From assembly GCA_958413895.1 (NCBI GenBank), contig CATYVQ010000012.1, positions 13,570-77,569 on the forward strand: DNA of 64,000 nucleotides, written 5' to 3'. Below the pieces are notes generated by a model, which worked only from the letters and a program-made list of their open reading frames with translations, did no database searches and was not told where the DNA came from. Each line of letters begins with the position of its first letter. Within the stretch, counting starts at the first letter, position 1. The stretch comes from an uncultured Collinsella sp. (lineage in GTDB: Bacteria > Actinomycetota > Coriobacteriia > Coriobacteriales > Coriobacteriaceae). This document shows positions 26,861 through 34,913 of this stretch, in pieces. The translations under genes and the position numbers were made by a program.

Positions 26861-28153
26861 ATGAACGTTCGTTATATCGATTGGAATAACATGTCAGAGG
26901 TCAAAATTGCCGAGCTTTTTGCTGGCGTCGGCGGATTTCGTCTGGGCCTCGAAGGCTATGCCGACCCTCGTTATCCCAATTTTTATATGAAACCCGCCGG
27001 CCCCTTCCGCACTATTTGGGCCAACCAGTGGGAACCGCCCGGAACCAAGGCGCGTCAGTTCGCCGCCCGTTGCTACATGGATCGCTTCGGCGATGATTCC
27101 GTTGTCAACGAAGACATCAATAAGGTCCTGGAGCAGGCTGAAGCCGGCGAGATTGAAATTCCCCGTGTCGACATGGTCGTCGGTGGCTTTCCCTGCCAAG
27201 ACTACTCTGTCGCGCGTCCTCTCAATCAGGCACACGGCATCGAAGGCAAGAAGGGTGTCCTGTGGTGGGACATCTATCACTTCCTCGAGATGAAGAAGCC
27301 GCGCTTCGGTCTCTTTGAGAACGTTGACCGTCTGCTCAAGTCGCCCGCGTCACAGCGCGGTCGCGATTTCGCCATCATCTTGAGCTGCCTTGCCGACCTC
27401 GACTACACCGTCGAATGGCGCGTCGTTAACTCTGCAGAATACGGTTTTCCACAGCGTCGCAAGCGCGTTTACATCTTCTGCGAGAAGAACGCCGGCAAGG
27501 TTAATCTTGTCGATCGCGTGCACAATGGCGTCATGGCGAAGGCCTTTCCCGCCATCTATCCTGACGAAATGGCCGAGCTTGATGTTCTACCCGATCCTTA
27601 CGAGAACTCGACTCGTTTTGGCGTTGGCCAAAAGACCTCTCAGTTCAAGAGTGCCGGCGTCATGCAGGGTTGCCACGTTTTGACCTGCGACTTTACCGAA
27701 GATTATCACGGCGAGCGCCACGTACTTGGCGATGTGCTTGTCGACGAGGCGGTTGTTCCGGAGCAATTCTATATCTCCGACGAAAAGCTTCCCGATTGGC
27801 GCTACCTCAAGGGAAGCAAGCGCGAAGAGCGTACCAACAAAAAGACGGGCTTTACCTACACGTATTCCGAGGGCGCCATGAGCTTCCCGGATGCCACCGA
27901 CAAGCCGAGCCGCACCATCCTCACAGGAGAAGGCGGCACGGGAGCGAGCCGCTTCAAACACGTCATCGAATGTCCCGATGGCCGTTTCCGCCGTCTTGTT
28001 CCCGACGAGCTCGATCAGCTTCAGGGATTCCCGAAAGGCTGGACCGATACGGGCATGACTGACGGCCATCGAGCCTTCTGCATGGGCAACGCACTCGTCA
28101 CCGGCGTGCCCCATCGCATTGGCGAAGCTATGGTCGAAGTGTACGGCCTCTAA
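26861..28153 (+). CDS. DNA (cytosine-5) methyltransferase
   Basis: 430 residues with the ordered C5-methyltransferase motifs: I (VKIAELFAGVGGFRLGLEG, 14-32), IV with catalytic Cys112 in GGFPCQDYSVA, VI (ENV at 153-155), VIII (QRRKRVYIF), and C-terminal IX/X (RRLVPDELDQLQGFP, then MGNALVTGVP). It transfers a methyl group to C5 of cytosine and is divergent from the Sau3AI-like gene with 135 bases between starts, forming a type II restriction-modification pair. The target domain between VIII and IX is ~150 residues. Start is uncertain: neither ATG 26861 nor ATG 26891 has a clear ribosome-binding site, perhaps for low expression. Confidence 0.93.
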   Translation: MNVRYIDWNNMSEVKIAELFAGVGGFRLGLEGYADPRYPNFYMKPAGPFRTIWANQWEPPGTKARQFAARCYMDRFGDDSVVNEDINKVLEQAEAGEIEIPRVDMVVGGFPCQDYSVARPLNQAHGIEGKKGVLWWDIYHFLEMKKPRFGLFENVDRLLKSPASQRGRDFAIILSCLADLDYTVEWRVVNSAEYGFPQRRKRVYIFCEKNAGKVNLVDRVHNGVMAKAFPAIYPDEMAELDVLPDPYENSTRFGVGQKTSQFKSAGVMQGCHVLTCDFTEDYHGERHVLGDVLVDEAVVPEQFYISDEKLPDWRYLKGSKREERTNKKTGFTYTYSEGAMSFPDATDKPSRTILTGEGGTGASRFKHVIECPDGRFRRLVPDELDQLQGFPKGWTDTGMTDGHRAFCMGNALVTGVPHRIGEAMVEVYGL

Positions 28154-28279
28154 GGCAAGCAATCCGGAGCCGGCAGTGCACGCTGTCGACTCCGTTTTTT
28201 CCACCCCACTCCCCTGTATACTAATGTAGCACGTGTTTCGTCCGGGCTTGTTGGGCCGGATTGTTCATGGGAGGGTCTT

Positions 28280-28771
28280 ATGGCTGCTTCAAATCCGCCT
28301 AAGGGGAGCGTTTCTTCTTCGTCCATCAAGCCGGTTACGCGCAAGGCCGTGCGTTGCCAGCGCGAGGTCGCTTGGCTTGTCACGCAGGCGGCTGGCAGGC
28401 TTGTGGCGACCACTCAAGACGTCAATGCGCCTACGCCGAGCTTTGTGTTAGCGGCGGCGCTGGATTTTGTGCGCCAATTGGAGCTTGCCGCACAGGATGC
28501 CAGCGGCCACCTCGACTACCAGAATGTTATGGCGCCTGACCTGCAAACGTTCTGCCACATGGCTAAGTTGCCCGCCGCACCCAATGCGCTTTCGGACGCA
28601 GGCTACATGTTTACGCTATCGGGCGCGGACCTTATCCGCGACATCTACGCATACTGCAGCGAGCTCGCCGAGCGCCACGTCTTTGACGCGGCAGAAGTCA
28701 AACCGGGATATGTCATCAAGCTGGTTCTTAGGCTGTTCTTGATGGACGGGTTCGGGGCCATGCCGGCGTAA
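28280..28771 (+). CDS. Hypothetical protein, helical
   Basis: 163 residues with a clear GGGAGGG ribosome-binding site seven bases before ATG. After a Ser/Lys-rich first 25 residues the protein is predicted mostly helical, with no membrane segment or known catalytic motif. It is one cysteine-containing (RCQRE, HMAK near FCHM), acidic-neutral protein. I do not recognise the family. It follows the methyltransferase by 126 bases in the same orientation and might be cotranscribed with it. Confidence 0.6.
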   Translation: MAASNPPKGSVSSSSIKPVTRKAVRCQREVAWLVTQAAGRLVATTQDVNAPTPSFVLAAALDFVRQLELAAQDASGHLDYQNVMAPDLQTFCHMAKLPAAPNALSDAGYMFTLSGADLIRDIYAYCSELAERHVFDAAEVKPGYVIKLVLRLFLMDGFGAMPA

Positions 28772-28871
28772 GCCGAGTCTTTAGCATCACAGTCGACTGA
28801 GTAACAACCGCTTTACCTTAGTGGGCGCCAATCGAGGATCGATTATTGGTTCGCCTCGTCCACTAACGCAT

Positions 28872-30338
28872 TTATTCCACGCGCTCTGACAGTCGATATT
28901 TGCGGTTGCGGCTTGTCGACGGCGCCGTCGGTTCAAGCTCACCCTGCTTAATGAGCGCATTGACGCGTGCCCTAACCTGGGAAACCGTGAGTCCCGTGCG
29001 CTCCGCCAGTTCGCGCGTCCCCAATTCGCCGTAGCGCTTGAGTGCCGTCACAATTAAGCCCCCGCCATGATCGACCGGCTCGATCTTTGAACGGTAAAGT
29101 ACGACCTTGAACCGATCGAACCCCGGGCAGAACAGAGGCTCGGCCAGACCATGCGCGCGCATGGCATCGATCATCATCGGGATGCCCGAGCCATTGCCCT
29201 CAGCCGGCGAACCTGCGCCATCCGGCAGCGGGACAATCGACATGAGTTTCACGAGCGTCGCGTTACGGCATCGGGAGCTGCCGTCAAACAAGTTCTCGCG
29301 AGTCTTTCCCCCGTAAAGGCCGCCAGGATTCGTCACCTCGACACGATCGTCAAAGACGTCGACGGCAATCGATTGTCCACAGAACCGATCCCCGTATTCT
29401 CGATGGATTACGGCGTTGGCGATTGCCTCGCGCAGAACCTCCTCGGGAATCTCCAGCGAGTCGACACGCGAGACGCCTTGGACGGTCGAAACGCGGCGCA
29501 GGTTTTTGGCAACAGCTGCGACGGCATCCGAAATCATCTCGCCTAGGGTGCCCTCGCAGACTGTGCGGTCCATAAACCTTAGTGGCCCCGCAGCTCCCTT
29601 TTGAGTTCCCACGTGGACAGCCACATCAATGAAGAGCTTGGGATAGAACTGCTGAGGGTAAACGCCCGCGGCAAGGAGGCCGGCCTTGGTAACATTGCCC
29701 TGGAAGTCGAGGAAATTCAGACGCTCCATCTTTGTCTTCTTTTCCGCCGCACCGCGCATCGCTCGAGGCGTCAACGAATAGGCACGCTCTATTGTGCGGT
29801 CGACCAGCGACTCGTCGAGATCGCCCACACTCGTGCCGGGCACCGCATCGCGATCGCTAGGACTCGTCCGTTCATATGACGACAGTGCCAAAACCTCGGT
29901 CGACGAAAGCGGGACATCTTTGTCATCGATGCGTTTGTAGCTGCCACCTTGAGCGCCCCGCTCTATGACATAGCAAGGCTTGCTCGACGGGTCGAGCTCC
30001 TCAATCGTGATGACCAGAACCACGGTGCCCTGGAGCTCCACGCGCTCAATGGTGTATTTGGGCGGATTGGCCAGCTTTCCGCGACCGCCGGCATCGCCCA
30101 TGCCCGCCACGAATTGGTTGAGCACTTTCTCGGTCTCAAAGTTTGCAACTGGGACAAAACCCGCGCGCTCGCTCACTCCGAGTACGATAATGCCGCCGGC
30201 GGTGTTTGCGAAAGCGCTGACCGTTTCCCATACGTCGCGGGAAAGCGTCGTGGCGCTCTCTTTTACTTCGACGCTAAGGTCATCCGAACCCGTGCGCTTT
30301 AAAGACTCGAGCAAACCGACCAGCTCGTTTTCGTTCAT
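28872..30338 (-). CDS. AlbA_2 (Schlafen-like) domain protein with HATPase and winged-helix tail
   Basis: 488 residues. The N-terminal AlbA_2 domain (about 1-125) shows ESATTLSRDVWETVSAFANT and GGIIVLGVSE. A middle HATPase_c_4-type domain (about 285-420) has EVLREAIANAVIHREYG and GGLYGGKTRENLF. The last ~60 residues form a winged helix (YGELGTRELAERTGLTVSQV). Such proteins are annotated as putative DNA-binding or RecG-like transcriptional regulators and are common near defence genes; the true role is mostly unknown. The chosen ATG at 30338 has AAGGA seven bases upstream. Its upstream region (30345-30640) carries two arrays of TATCTCTC repeats that may be its operators. Confidence 0.78.
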   Translation of the reverse strand: MNENELVGLLESLKRTGSDDLSVEVKESATTLSRDVWETVSAFANTAGGIIVLGVSERAGFVPVANFETEKVLNQFVAGMGDAGGRGKLANPPKYTIERVELQGTVVLVITIEELDPSSKPCYVIERGAQGGSYKRIDDKDVPLSSTEVLALSSYERTSPSDRDAVPGTSVGDLDESLVDRTIERAYSLTPRAMRGAAEKKTKMERLNFLDFQGNVTKAGLLAAGVYPQQFYPKLFIDVAVHVGTQKGAAGPLRFMDRTVCEGTLGEMISDAVAAVAKNLRRVSTVQGVSRVDSLEIPEEVLREAIANAVIHREYGDRFCGQSIAVDVFDDRVEVTNPGGLYGGKTRENLFDGSSRCRNATLVKLMSIVPLPDGAGSPAEGNGSGIPMMIDAMRAHGLAEPLFCPGFDRFKVVLYRSKIEPVDHGGGLIVTALKRYGELGTRELAERTGLTVSQVRARVNALIKQGELEPTAPSTSRNRKYRLSERVE

Positions 30339-30390
30339 CTGCACGTCCTTTCGCTCGGTTCTGCAAAGAATGCCGCGAATAGATTTCCTC

Positions 30391-30475
30391 CGTCTCTCAG
30401 TTATCTCTCGTAATTATCTCTCATCTTACTGTTATCTCTCATATTAGAGATGAGTGAGAGACGAGAGATAAGATG
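30391..30475. repeat. TATCTCTC repeat array 1
   Basis: Multiple copies of (T)TATCTCTC at about 30391, 30402, 30415 and 30432 are followed by the inverted form (GAGATGAGTGAGAGACGAG at 30446-30464, then AGAGATAA). The cluster can fold on itself, is AT-rich, and starts 53 bases upstream of the AlbA_2 gene. Possibly an operator or a hairpin; function unknown. Confidence 0.6.
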
Positions 30476-30566
30476 TCTGCCATCTGTTTCATTTAAACAT
30501 GTTTTTGCTGGTAGAACAATCGGTATTGAGACAATACCATGATTACTTGTCTCTTTGCTGCTGGGC

Positions 30567-30636
30567 TATCTCTCATATTTATCTCTCGTCTTTCTGTTAT
30601 CTCTCGTATTAGTGATGAGTGAGAGATGAGAGATAC
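30567..30636. repeat. TATCTCTC repeat array 2
   Basis: This is a second, ~70-bp copy of the same arrangement: TATCTCTC at 30567, 30580 and 30598, then GATGAGTGAGAGATGAGAGAT at 30613-30633. The right half (TGTTATCTCTCrTATTAG, GATGAGTGAGAGA) matches array 1 closely, so the two are duplicated units. Confidence 0.6.
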
Positions 30637-30647
30637 GTAAGTAATGC

Positions 30648-30795
30648 ATGAGCGTGGATTATTGGACGGTCGGAAAATGAGCGTGGATATTTGGACGGTT
30701 TTTGGGCTTTTGGCGGTCGATTTCGTCCGAAAATCCACTCTCATTTGGCGGGCGTCCGAATTTCCACGCTCGTGTGTCCGAAAATCCACGCTCAT
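30648..30795. repeat. Five-copy array of a 20-bp GAGCGTGGA repeat
   Basis: Two forward copies (30648-30667 ATGAGCGTGGATTATTGGAC; 30677-30696) are followed by three inverted copies (30725-30744, 30754-30773, 30776-30795). Between converging copies lies a 28-base spacer. Further copies occur at 41112-41131 and, in part, 41141-41151. The array lies just upstream of the M16 peptidase gene. Confidence 0.8.
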
Positions 30796-30883
30796 CCGGC
30801 AGATTGGTCGAGGGCCCCATATGGGTATACTCTCGAGGATTCGACTCGATTCGCCCCCGCTGGGGCGTCAAAGGAGACTGCAT

Positions 30884-33800
30884 ATGTCCACCACCTCAAC
30901 CGACCCGCGCGCCGCTGCTGCCGCGCTGCTGGTACCCGGTACCACCTGCCACGGCTTTGCCGTCGAGCGCTGCGAAACCGTGCCCGAGCTCGATTCGGAC
31001 GCCTACGTGCTGCGCCACACTGCCTCGGGCGCTCGCCTGCTGTACCTGGCATGCGACGACGAAAACAAGGCCTTTGCCATTGGCTTTAAGACGCCGCCGG
31101 CCGATTCCACCGGAGTGTTCCATATTCTTGAACACTCGGTGCTGTGCGGGTCGGCCAAGTTCCCCGTCAAGGAGCCGTTTGTCGATCTGATCAAGAGCTC
31201 CATGCAGACGTTCCTCAACGCCATGACCTACCCCGACAAGACCATCTACCCCGTTGCCACCACCAACGAGCAGGACCTGTACAACCTGATGGACGTGTAC
31301 CTGGATGCGGTGTTCAACCCGGCTATCTATACCAAGCCCACCATTTTTGAGCAGGAGGGCTGGCACTACGAGCTGGACCTGCCGGAGAGCGTCGAGGGCG
31401 AGGGCGGCGACAGCTCCGCGAGCCTGCGCGAGGGCACGCTACGCCATAACGGCGTGGTGTTCAACGAGATGAAGGGCGCGCTGTCCGACCCCATGAGCGT
31501 GCTGGACGACGCCGTCAACGCCGCGCTCTATCCCGACACCGCCTATGCGCACGAGAGCGGCGGCGACCCGCGCGCGATCCCTGCGCTCACCTACGAGCAG
31601 TTCCTGGATACGCACGCGCGCCACTACAATCCTTCCAACTCCTACATCACGCTCTACGGCGACCTGAACGTGGACCGCGCCCTGGCCTTTTTGGACGAGC
31701 GCTATCTGTCGCGGTCGAGTGCCGCGAGCCGCCGCATGGACGCTGCCGTCGCCGCCGGCGAGGACCCGTCCGCGCTGGCGCCCAATCCGCTGGACGTGCA
31801 GGCGCCTGTGACCTGCGAGTATAAGCGCGTCGAGATGGCCACCACGCCCGAGAACGCCCTGGTAGGCTTGGGTCTTGTGCTGGGCAGCGCGCTCGACCGC
31901 AAGCGCACGATCGCGGCGGACATCCTGTTCGAGGCGCTGCTGGGCTCCAACGAAGCACCAGTTAAGAAGGCTATTCTGGCCGCCGGCCTGGGCGGCAACG
32001 TAGTGAGCTACACCGCGGCCGAGTGTCTGCAGCCCTACGAGCTCATCATGCTGCAAAATGCGCAGCCCGGCGTGGCGCGCGAGCTGCGTCGCGTATTCCA
32101 GGACGCCTGCCGCGACCTGTGCGAGCACGGCGTTCCGCGCGAGCGCCTGGAGGCCATCATCAGCAGCAACGAGTACGACCTGCGCCAGCGCGACTATGGC
32201 ATCGCCGACGGCGTGGCCATTGCGTGCGACGCGCTGAGCACCTGGCTCTACGATGACGACGCTGCGACGCTGGCGCTCAAGTATGGCCCGGTGTACGAGG
32301 AGCTGCGCGGCGAGCTGGACGGCAGCTACTTTGAGGACCTGCTGCGCGGGCTGGTGCTGCAGAACGATCACATGGCGCTGGTCGAGCTGGTGCCGGTGGA
32401 TGCCACCGAGGGTTCGGAGGGTGCCGAGGCCGCCGAGCTGGCAGCCAAGCGCGATGCCATGACCGATGCCGAGCTGGCCGACGTGGTCGAGCGCACGGCC
32501 GTGCTGCGTGCCGCGCAGGAAGCCGAGGACACGCCCGAGGACAGGGCCACGCTGCCGCGCCTGCGTGTATCCGATATTGGCGAGGCGCGCCCCGAGCCGC
32601 CGCTCGTTGTGGACACGACCGCGCCCATCCCCTGTCTGCGCCACGGCATCCCCACCAACCGCCTGGCCTACGCCATGCAGTACTTCGACCTGAGCTGCGT
32701 CGCATTTGAGGACCTGCCCTACGTGACGCTGCTCTGCCGTCTGCTCAAGCAGCTGCCCACGCGCGAGCATTCAGCCGAGGAACTCGACAACCTGCTCGCC
32801 GGCAAGCTGGGCTTTTTGAGCTTTACGACCGAGGTCATGACGCAGCCCGACGTGGACGGCGTGCGCCCCTACCTGCTGGTGAGCGCCGGCGCCCTGTCCG
32901 AGAAGATCGATGCGCTGGCGAGCCTGCCGCGCGAGGTGTGGTCGAGCACGGTATTGCTCGATGCTGACGCCGACCGCGTGCGCGACGTGCTCACGCAGAT
33001 TCGCATTGGGCTTGAGCAGGGCTTTATCAACAACGGACACTCAGCGGCGCTCGGTCGCGCGATGAGCTACAGCTCGCCTTCGGCCGTGGTACGCGAGCAG
33101 CTTTCGGGCGTGGACTTCTACCTGTTCCTGCGCAATCTGCTCGAGCACTTTGATGAGCGACTGGACGACCTGCGCGCCAAGCTTGCCGCACTGGCAGACC
33201 GCATCTTTGTGGCCGATGGCTGTATGGCGAGCTTTACCGGCAGCGATGAGGACTTTGACGCGTACTGGGACGCCGCGGGCAACCTGGGGCTGGCCGCTGG
33301 CGACGGCGCTGCCAGCGGCACACTCGTGGTGCCGGAGCCGCACGACCGTCACGAGGCTTTCGTCATCCCCAGCGACATCTGCTTTGCGGCGCGCGCGTGC
33401 GACCCGCGTCGCCTGGGCATTGACGTGACGGGCGCCTGGGCCGTGGCTGCCAATGCGCTCTCCTACGACTATCTGTGGAACGAAATCCGCGTGAAGGGCG
33501 GTGCGTACGGATGCGGATTCCGCGCGGCCGGCGAGCGCCAGGCGGCGTTCTACACCTACCGCGACCCGGCAATCGACCCTTCGATTGAGCGCGTGGCGCG
33601 CGCAGGCGAATGGCTCGGCAGCTTTGAGCCCGACGAGGCCGCCTTCGAGGGCTTTATCGTAAGCTGCGTGAGCGGCATGGATGCGCCGGTGAAGCCGTAC
33701 GCGCTCACCAAGCGCCGCAACACGACTTACCTGGCCGGTCTCGATCCGCATGCACGCGAGGAGCGTCGCGCCCAGATGCTCGCGGCCACACCCACTGAGC

Positions 33801-33922
33801 TGCGCTCGCTCGGCGCCGACGTGACGCGCATCGCAGCCGCGTCGCCCACCTGCGTCTTTGGCGGCCGCGACGTCATCGCCAAGAGCAACGCCGGCTTTAA
33901 CGTCGTCGACCTGATGGGCTAG
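30884..33922 (+). CDS. M16C-family metallopeptidase (presequence protease-like)
   Basis: 1012 residues, matching the single-chain M16C/PreP family (about 970-1050). The inverted zinc motif HILEH is at about 80-84 (TGVFHILEHSVLCGSAKFPV), followed by the family segment KEPFVDLIKSSMQTFLNAMTYPDKTIYP. The M16C-associated domain and the second, inactive half with GGAYGCGFRA near the C-terminus are present. Such enzymes degrade short unstructured peptides. AAGGAG lies eight bases before the ATG at 30884. The frame stays open upstream through the repeat array, but that extension has no ribosome-binding site. The gene is followed by a terminator. Confidence 0.92.
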   Translation: MSTTSTDPRAAAAALLVPGTTCHGFAVERCETVPELDSDAYVLRHTASGARLLYLACDDENKAFAIGFKTPPADSTGVFHILEHSVLCGSAKFPVKEPFVDLIKSSMQTFLNAMTYPDKTIYPVATTNEQDLYNLMDVYLDAVFNPAIYTKPTIFEQEGWHYELDLPESVEGEGGDSSASLREGTLRHNGVVFNEMKGALSDPMSVLDDAVNAALYPDTAYAHESGGDPRAIPALTYEQFLDTHARHYNPSNSYITLYGDLNVDRALAFLDERYLSRSSAASRRMDAAVAAGEDPSALAPNPLDVQAPVTCEYKRVEMATTPENALVGLGLVLGSALDRKRTIAADILFEALLGSNEAPVKKAILAAGLGGNVVSYTAAECLQPYELIMLQNAQPGVARELRRVFQDACRDLCEHGVPRERLEAIISSNEYDLRQRDYGIADGVAIACDALSTWLYDDDAATLALKYGPVYEELRGELDGSYFEDLLRGLVLQNDHMALVELVPVDATEGSEGAEAAELAAKRDAMTDAELADVVERTAVLRAAQEAEDTPEDRATLPRLRVSDIGEARPEPPLVVDTTAPIPCLRHGIPTNRLAYAMQYFDLSCVAFEDLPYVTLLCRLLKQLPTREHSAEELDNLLAGKLGFLSFTTEVMTQPDVDGVRPYLLVSAGALSEKIDALASLPREVWSSTVLLDADADRVRDVLTQIRIGLEQGFINNGHSAALGRAMSYSSPSAVVREQLSGVDFYLFLRNLLEHFDERLDDLRAKLAALADRIFVADGCMASFTGSDEDFDAYWDAAGNLGLAAGDGAASGTLVVPEPHDRHEAFVIPSDICFAARACDPRRLGIDVTGAWAVAANALSYDYLWNEIRVKGGAYGCGFRAAGERQAAFYTYRDPAIDPSIERVARAGEWLGSFEPDEAAFEGFIVSCVSGMDAPVKPYALTKRRNTTYLAGLDPHAREERRAQMLAATPTELRSLGADVTRIAAASPTCVFGGRDVIAKSNAGFNVVDLMG

Positions 33923-33930
33923 CGCACGGC

Positions 33931-33972
33931 AAAGGTAGATTTTTGGGACATGCCCGAAAATCTACCTTTTTT
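33931..33972 (+). terminator. Terminator of the M16C peptidase gene
   Basis: AAAGGTAGATTTTTGGG and CCCGAAAATCTACCTTTTTT form a long stem around ACATG with a trailing T-run. Part of the 3' arm (CATGCCC-AAAATCTA) recurs at about 35957-35971 ahead of the hydroxyacid dehydrogenase gene. Confidence 0.8.
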
Positions 33973-34012
33973 CTGCGGTTTGAGCGGGGCGGCGCAGCCC
34001 ACCGCGGCGGTT

Positions 34013-34070
34013 TGTCTCAATCTGTAACATCTAGACGGCAATATCGGCTCCAGATGTTACAGGTCGAGAC
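34013..34070. repeat. Palindromic twin element, copy 1
   Basis: TGTCTCAATCTGTAACATCT and AGATGTTACAGGTCGAGACG form an imperfect ~17-bp stem around an ~18-base loop. A sister copy lies 23 bases downstream. Confidence 0.75.
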
Positions 34071-34093
34071 GTTCCCAAACGGCACCAGTTCTT

Positions 34094-34151
34094 TATCTCA
34101 ATCTGTAACAACTAGGTCCAATTTTGCCGAGTTACTGTTACAGATCGAGAC
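34094..34151. repeat. Palindromic twin element, copy 2
   Basis: ATCTCAATCTGTAACA and TGTTACAGATCGAGAC form the same stem ends as copy 1 with an unrelated loop. Two tandem copies give the layout of a REP/BIME-type pair. Confidence 0.75.
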
Positions 34152-34184
34152 AAACCGCTGCAGACGCCCATCACAGCACAGGCC

Positions 34185-34225
34185 ACCACGAAGGTGCATG
34201 TGTCCCCTTCGTGGTTGTTTTTGCT
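34185..34225 (+). terminator. Hairpin with T-run between repeat pair and 5-FCL gene
   Basis: ACCACGAAGG pairs perfectly with CCTTCGTGGT around an 11-base loop, then TGTTTTTGC. It would stop read-through from the repeat region into the next gene. Confidence 0.6.
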
Positions 34226-34232
34226 GTTTGCC

Positions 34233-34280
34233 CAGATAAAACCTGCCAGAATAAACCTGTCCCTTTTTGGTAGGTTTGGG
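34233..34280 (+). repeat. 45-nt REP-like hairpin, copy 1 (forward)
   Basis: The core is CCTGCCAGAATAAACCTGTC then CCTTTTTGGTAGGTTT, with arms AAACCTGCCA/TGGTAGGTTT. It is preceded by CCCAGATA. Other copies: 42137-42180, 43447-43488, 44123-44167 and 52770-52811. Confidence 0.8.
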
Positions 34281-34293
34281 AGAGGGAGCTGGG

Positions 34294-34890
34294 ATGGATA
34301 AGGCTGAGTTGCGACGGGCGGTGATTGCTCGGCGCGATGCTCTTGATTTGGACTTGTGCGCGGCGAAGTCTGCCGCTATCTGTGCGCGGCTGATTGAGCT
34401 GCTGGGCCGCTTGGATGCCGCGGCGCCGCACACCGTTGCCATCTATGCCGCGATGGGTTCCGAGGTCGACCCAGCCGCGTTTGCCGCTGCGGCCGTCAAA
34501 CGCGGCTGGCGCGTGGCCTATCCGTGCATGCTCTCGGCAATTGATGCCGCAGCTTGTGGCCAGCGCATGTGCATGCGGGCAGTTGCTGTCGACGATGCGT
34601 CCGCGGCTCCGTTTATCGCCCACCCCACGCGGACCTTTGCGGCTACGGACATCGACAGCAGCCGCTTCCCTATCGTGCCTGCCGAAGCTCTCGACATGAT
34701 CGTCGTGCCGCTCGTAGCATTCGACCGCGCCGGCGCGCGCCTGGGCTACGGCGGCGGCTGCTATGACCGCTACCTGCCCACGCTCTCGCCCGCATGCCAA
34801 ATCATCGGCATCGCCTTTGACGAGCAGCGTGTCGACCACGTTCCCACCGACGCCCACGACCTGCCGCTACCCCACATCATCAGCGCCTAA
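34294..34890 (+). CDS. 5-formyltetrahydrofolate cyclo-ligase
   Basis: 198 residues, the normal family length. The N-terminal KAELRRAVIARRDAL and the C-terminal signature VPLVAFDRAGARLGYGGGCYDRYL (a GxGGGYYDR-type phosphate/folate-binding loop) define the family. It converts 5-formyl-THF plus ATP to 5,10-methenyl-THF. Start ATG follows GGAGCTGGG; the region just before it is a copy of the 45-nt hairpin repeat, so the leader is repeat-derived. It converges with metA. Confidence 0.93.
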   Translation: MDKAELRRAVIARRDALDLDLCAAKSAAICARLIELLGRLDAAAPHTVAIYAAMGSEVDPAAFAAAAVKRGWRVAYPCMLSAIDAAACGQRMCMRAVAVDDASAAPFIAHPTRTFAATDIDSSRFPIVPAEALDMIVVPLVAFDRAGARLGYGGGCYDRYLPTLSPACQIIGIAFDEQRVDHVPTDAHDLPLPHIISA

Positions 34891-34913
34891 CGGCCGGCGC
34901 GCCTCCCGACGGC

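Noticed and set aside
24066..30640. Genomic island integrated at tRNA-Val
   Set aside because: The restriction-modification region lies downstream of the tRNA, but no integrase and no repeat of the tRNA 3' end was seen on the far side.
30391..30795. CRISPR array
   Set aside because: The repeats are short, irregularly spaced and in both orientations, with no unique spacers of constant length and no cas genes.
30644..30883. N-terminal extension of the M16C peptidase through the repeat array
   Set aside because: The frame is open, but AAGGAG lies just before the ATG at 30884 and the upstream translation is repeat-encoded and unlike the family.
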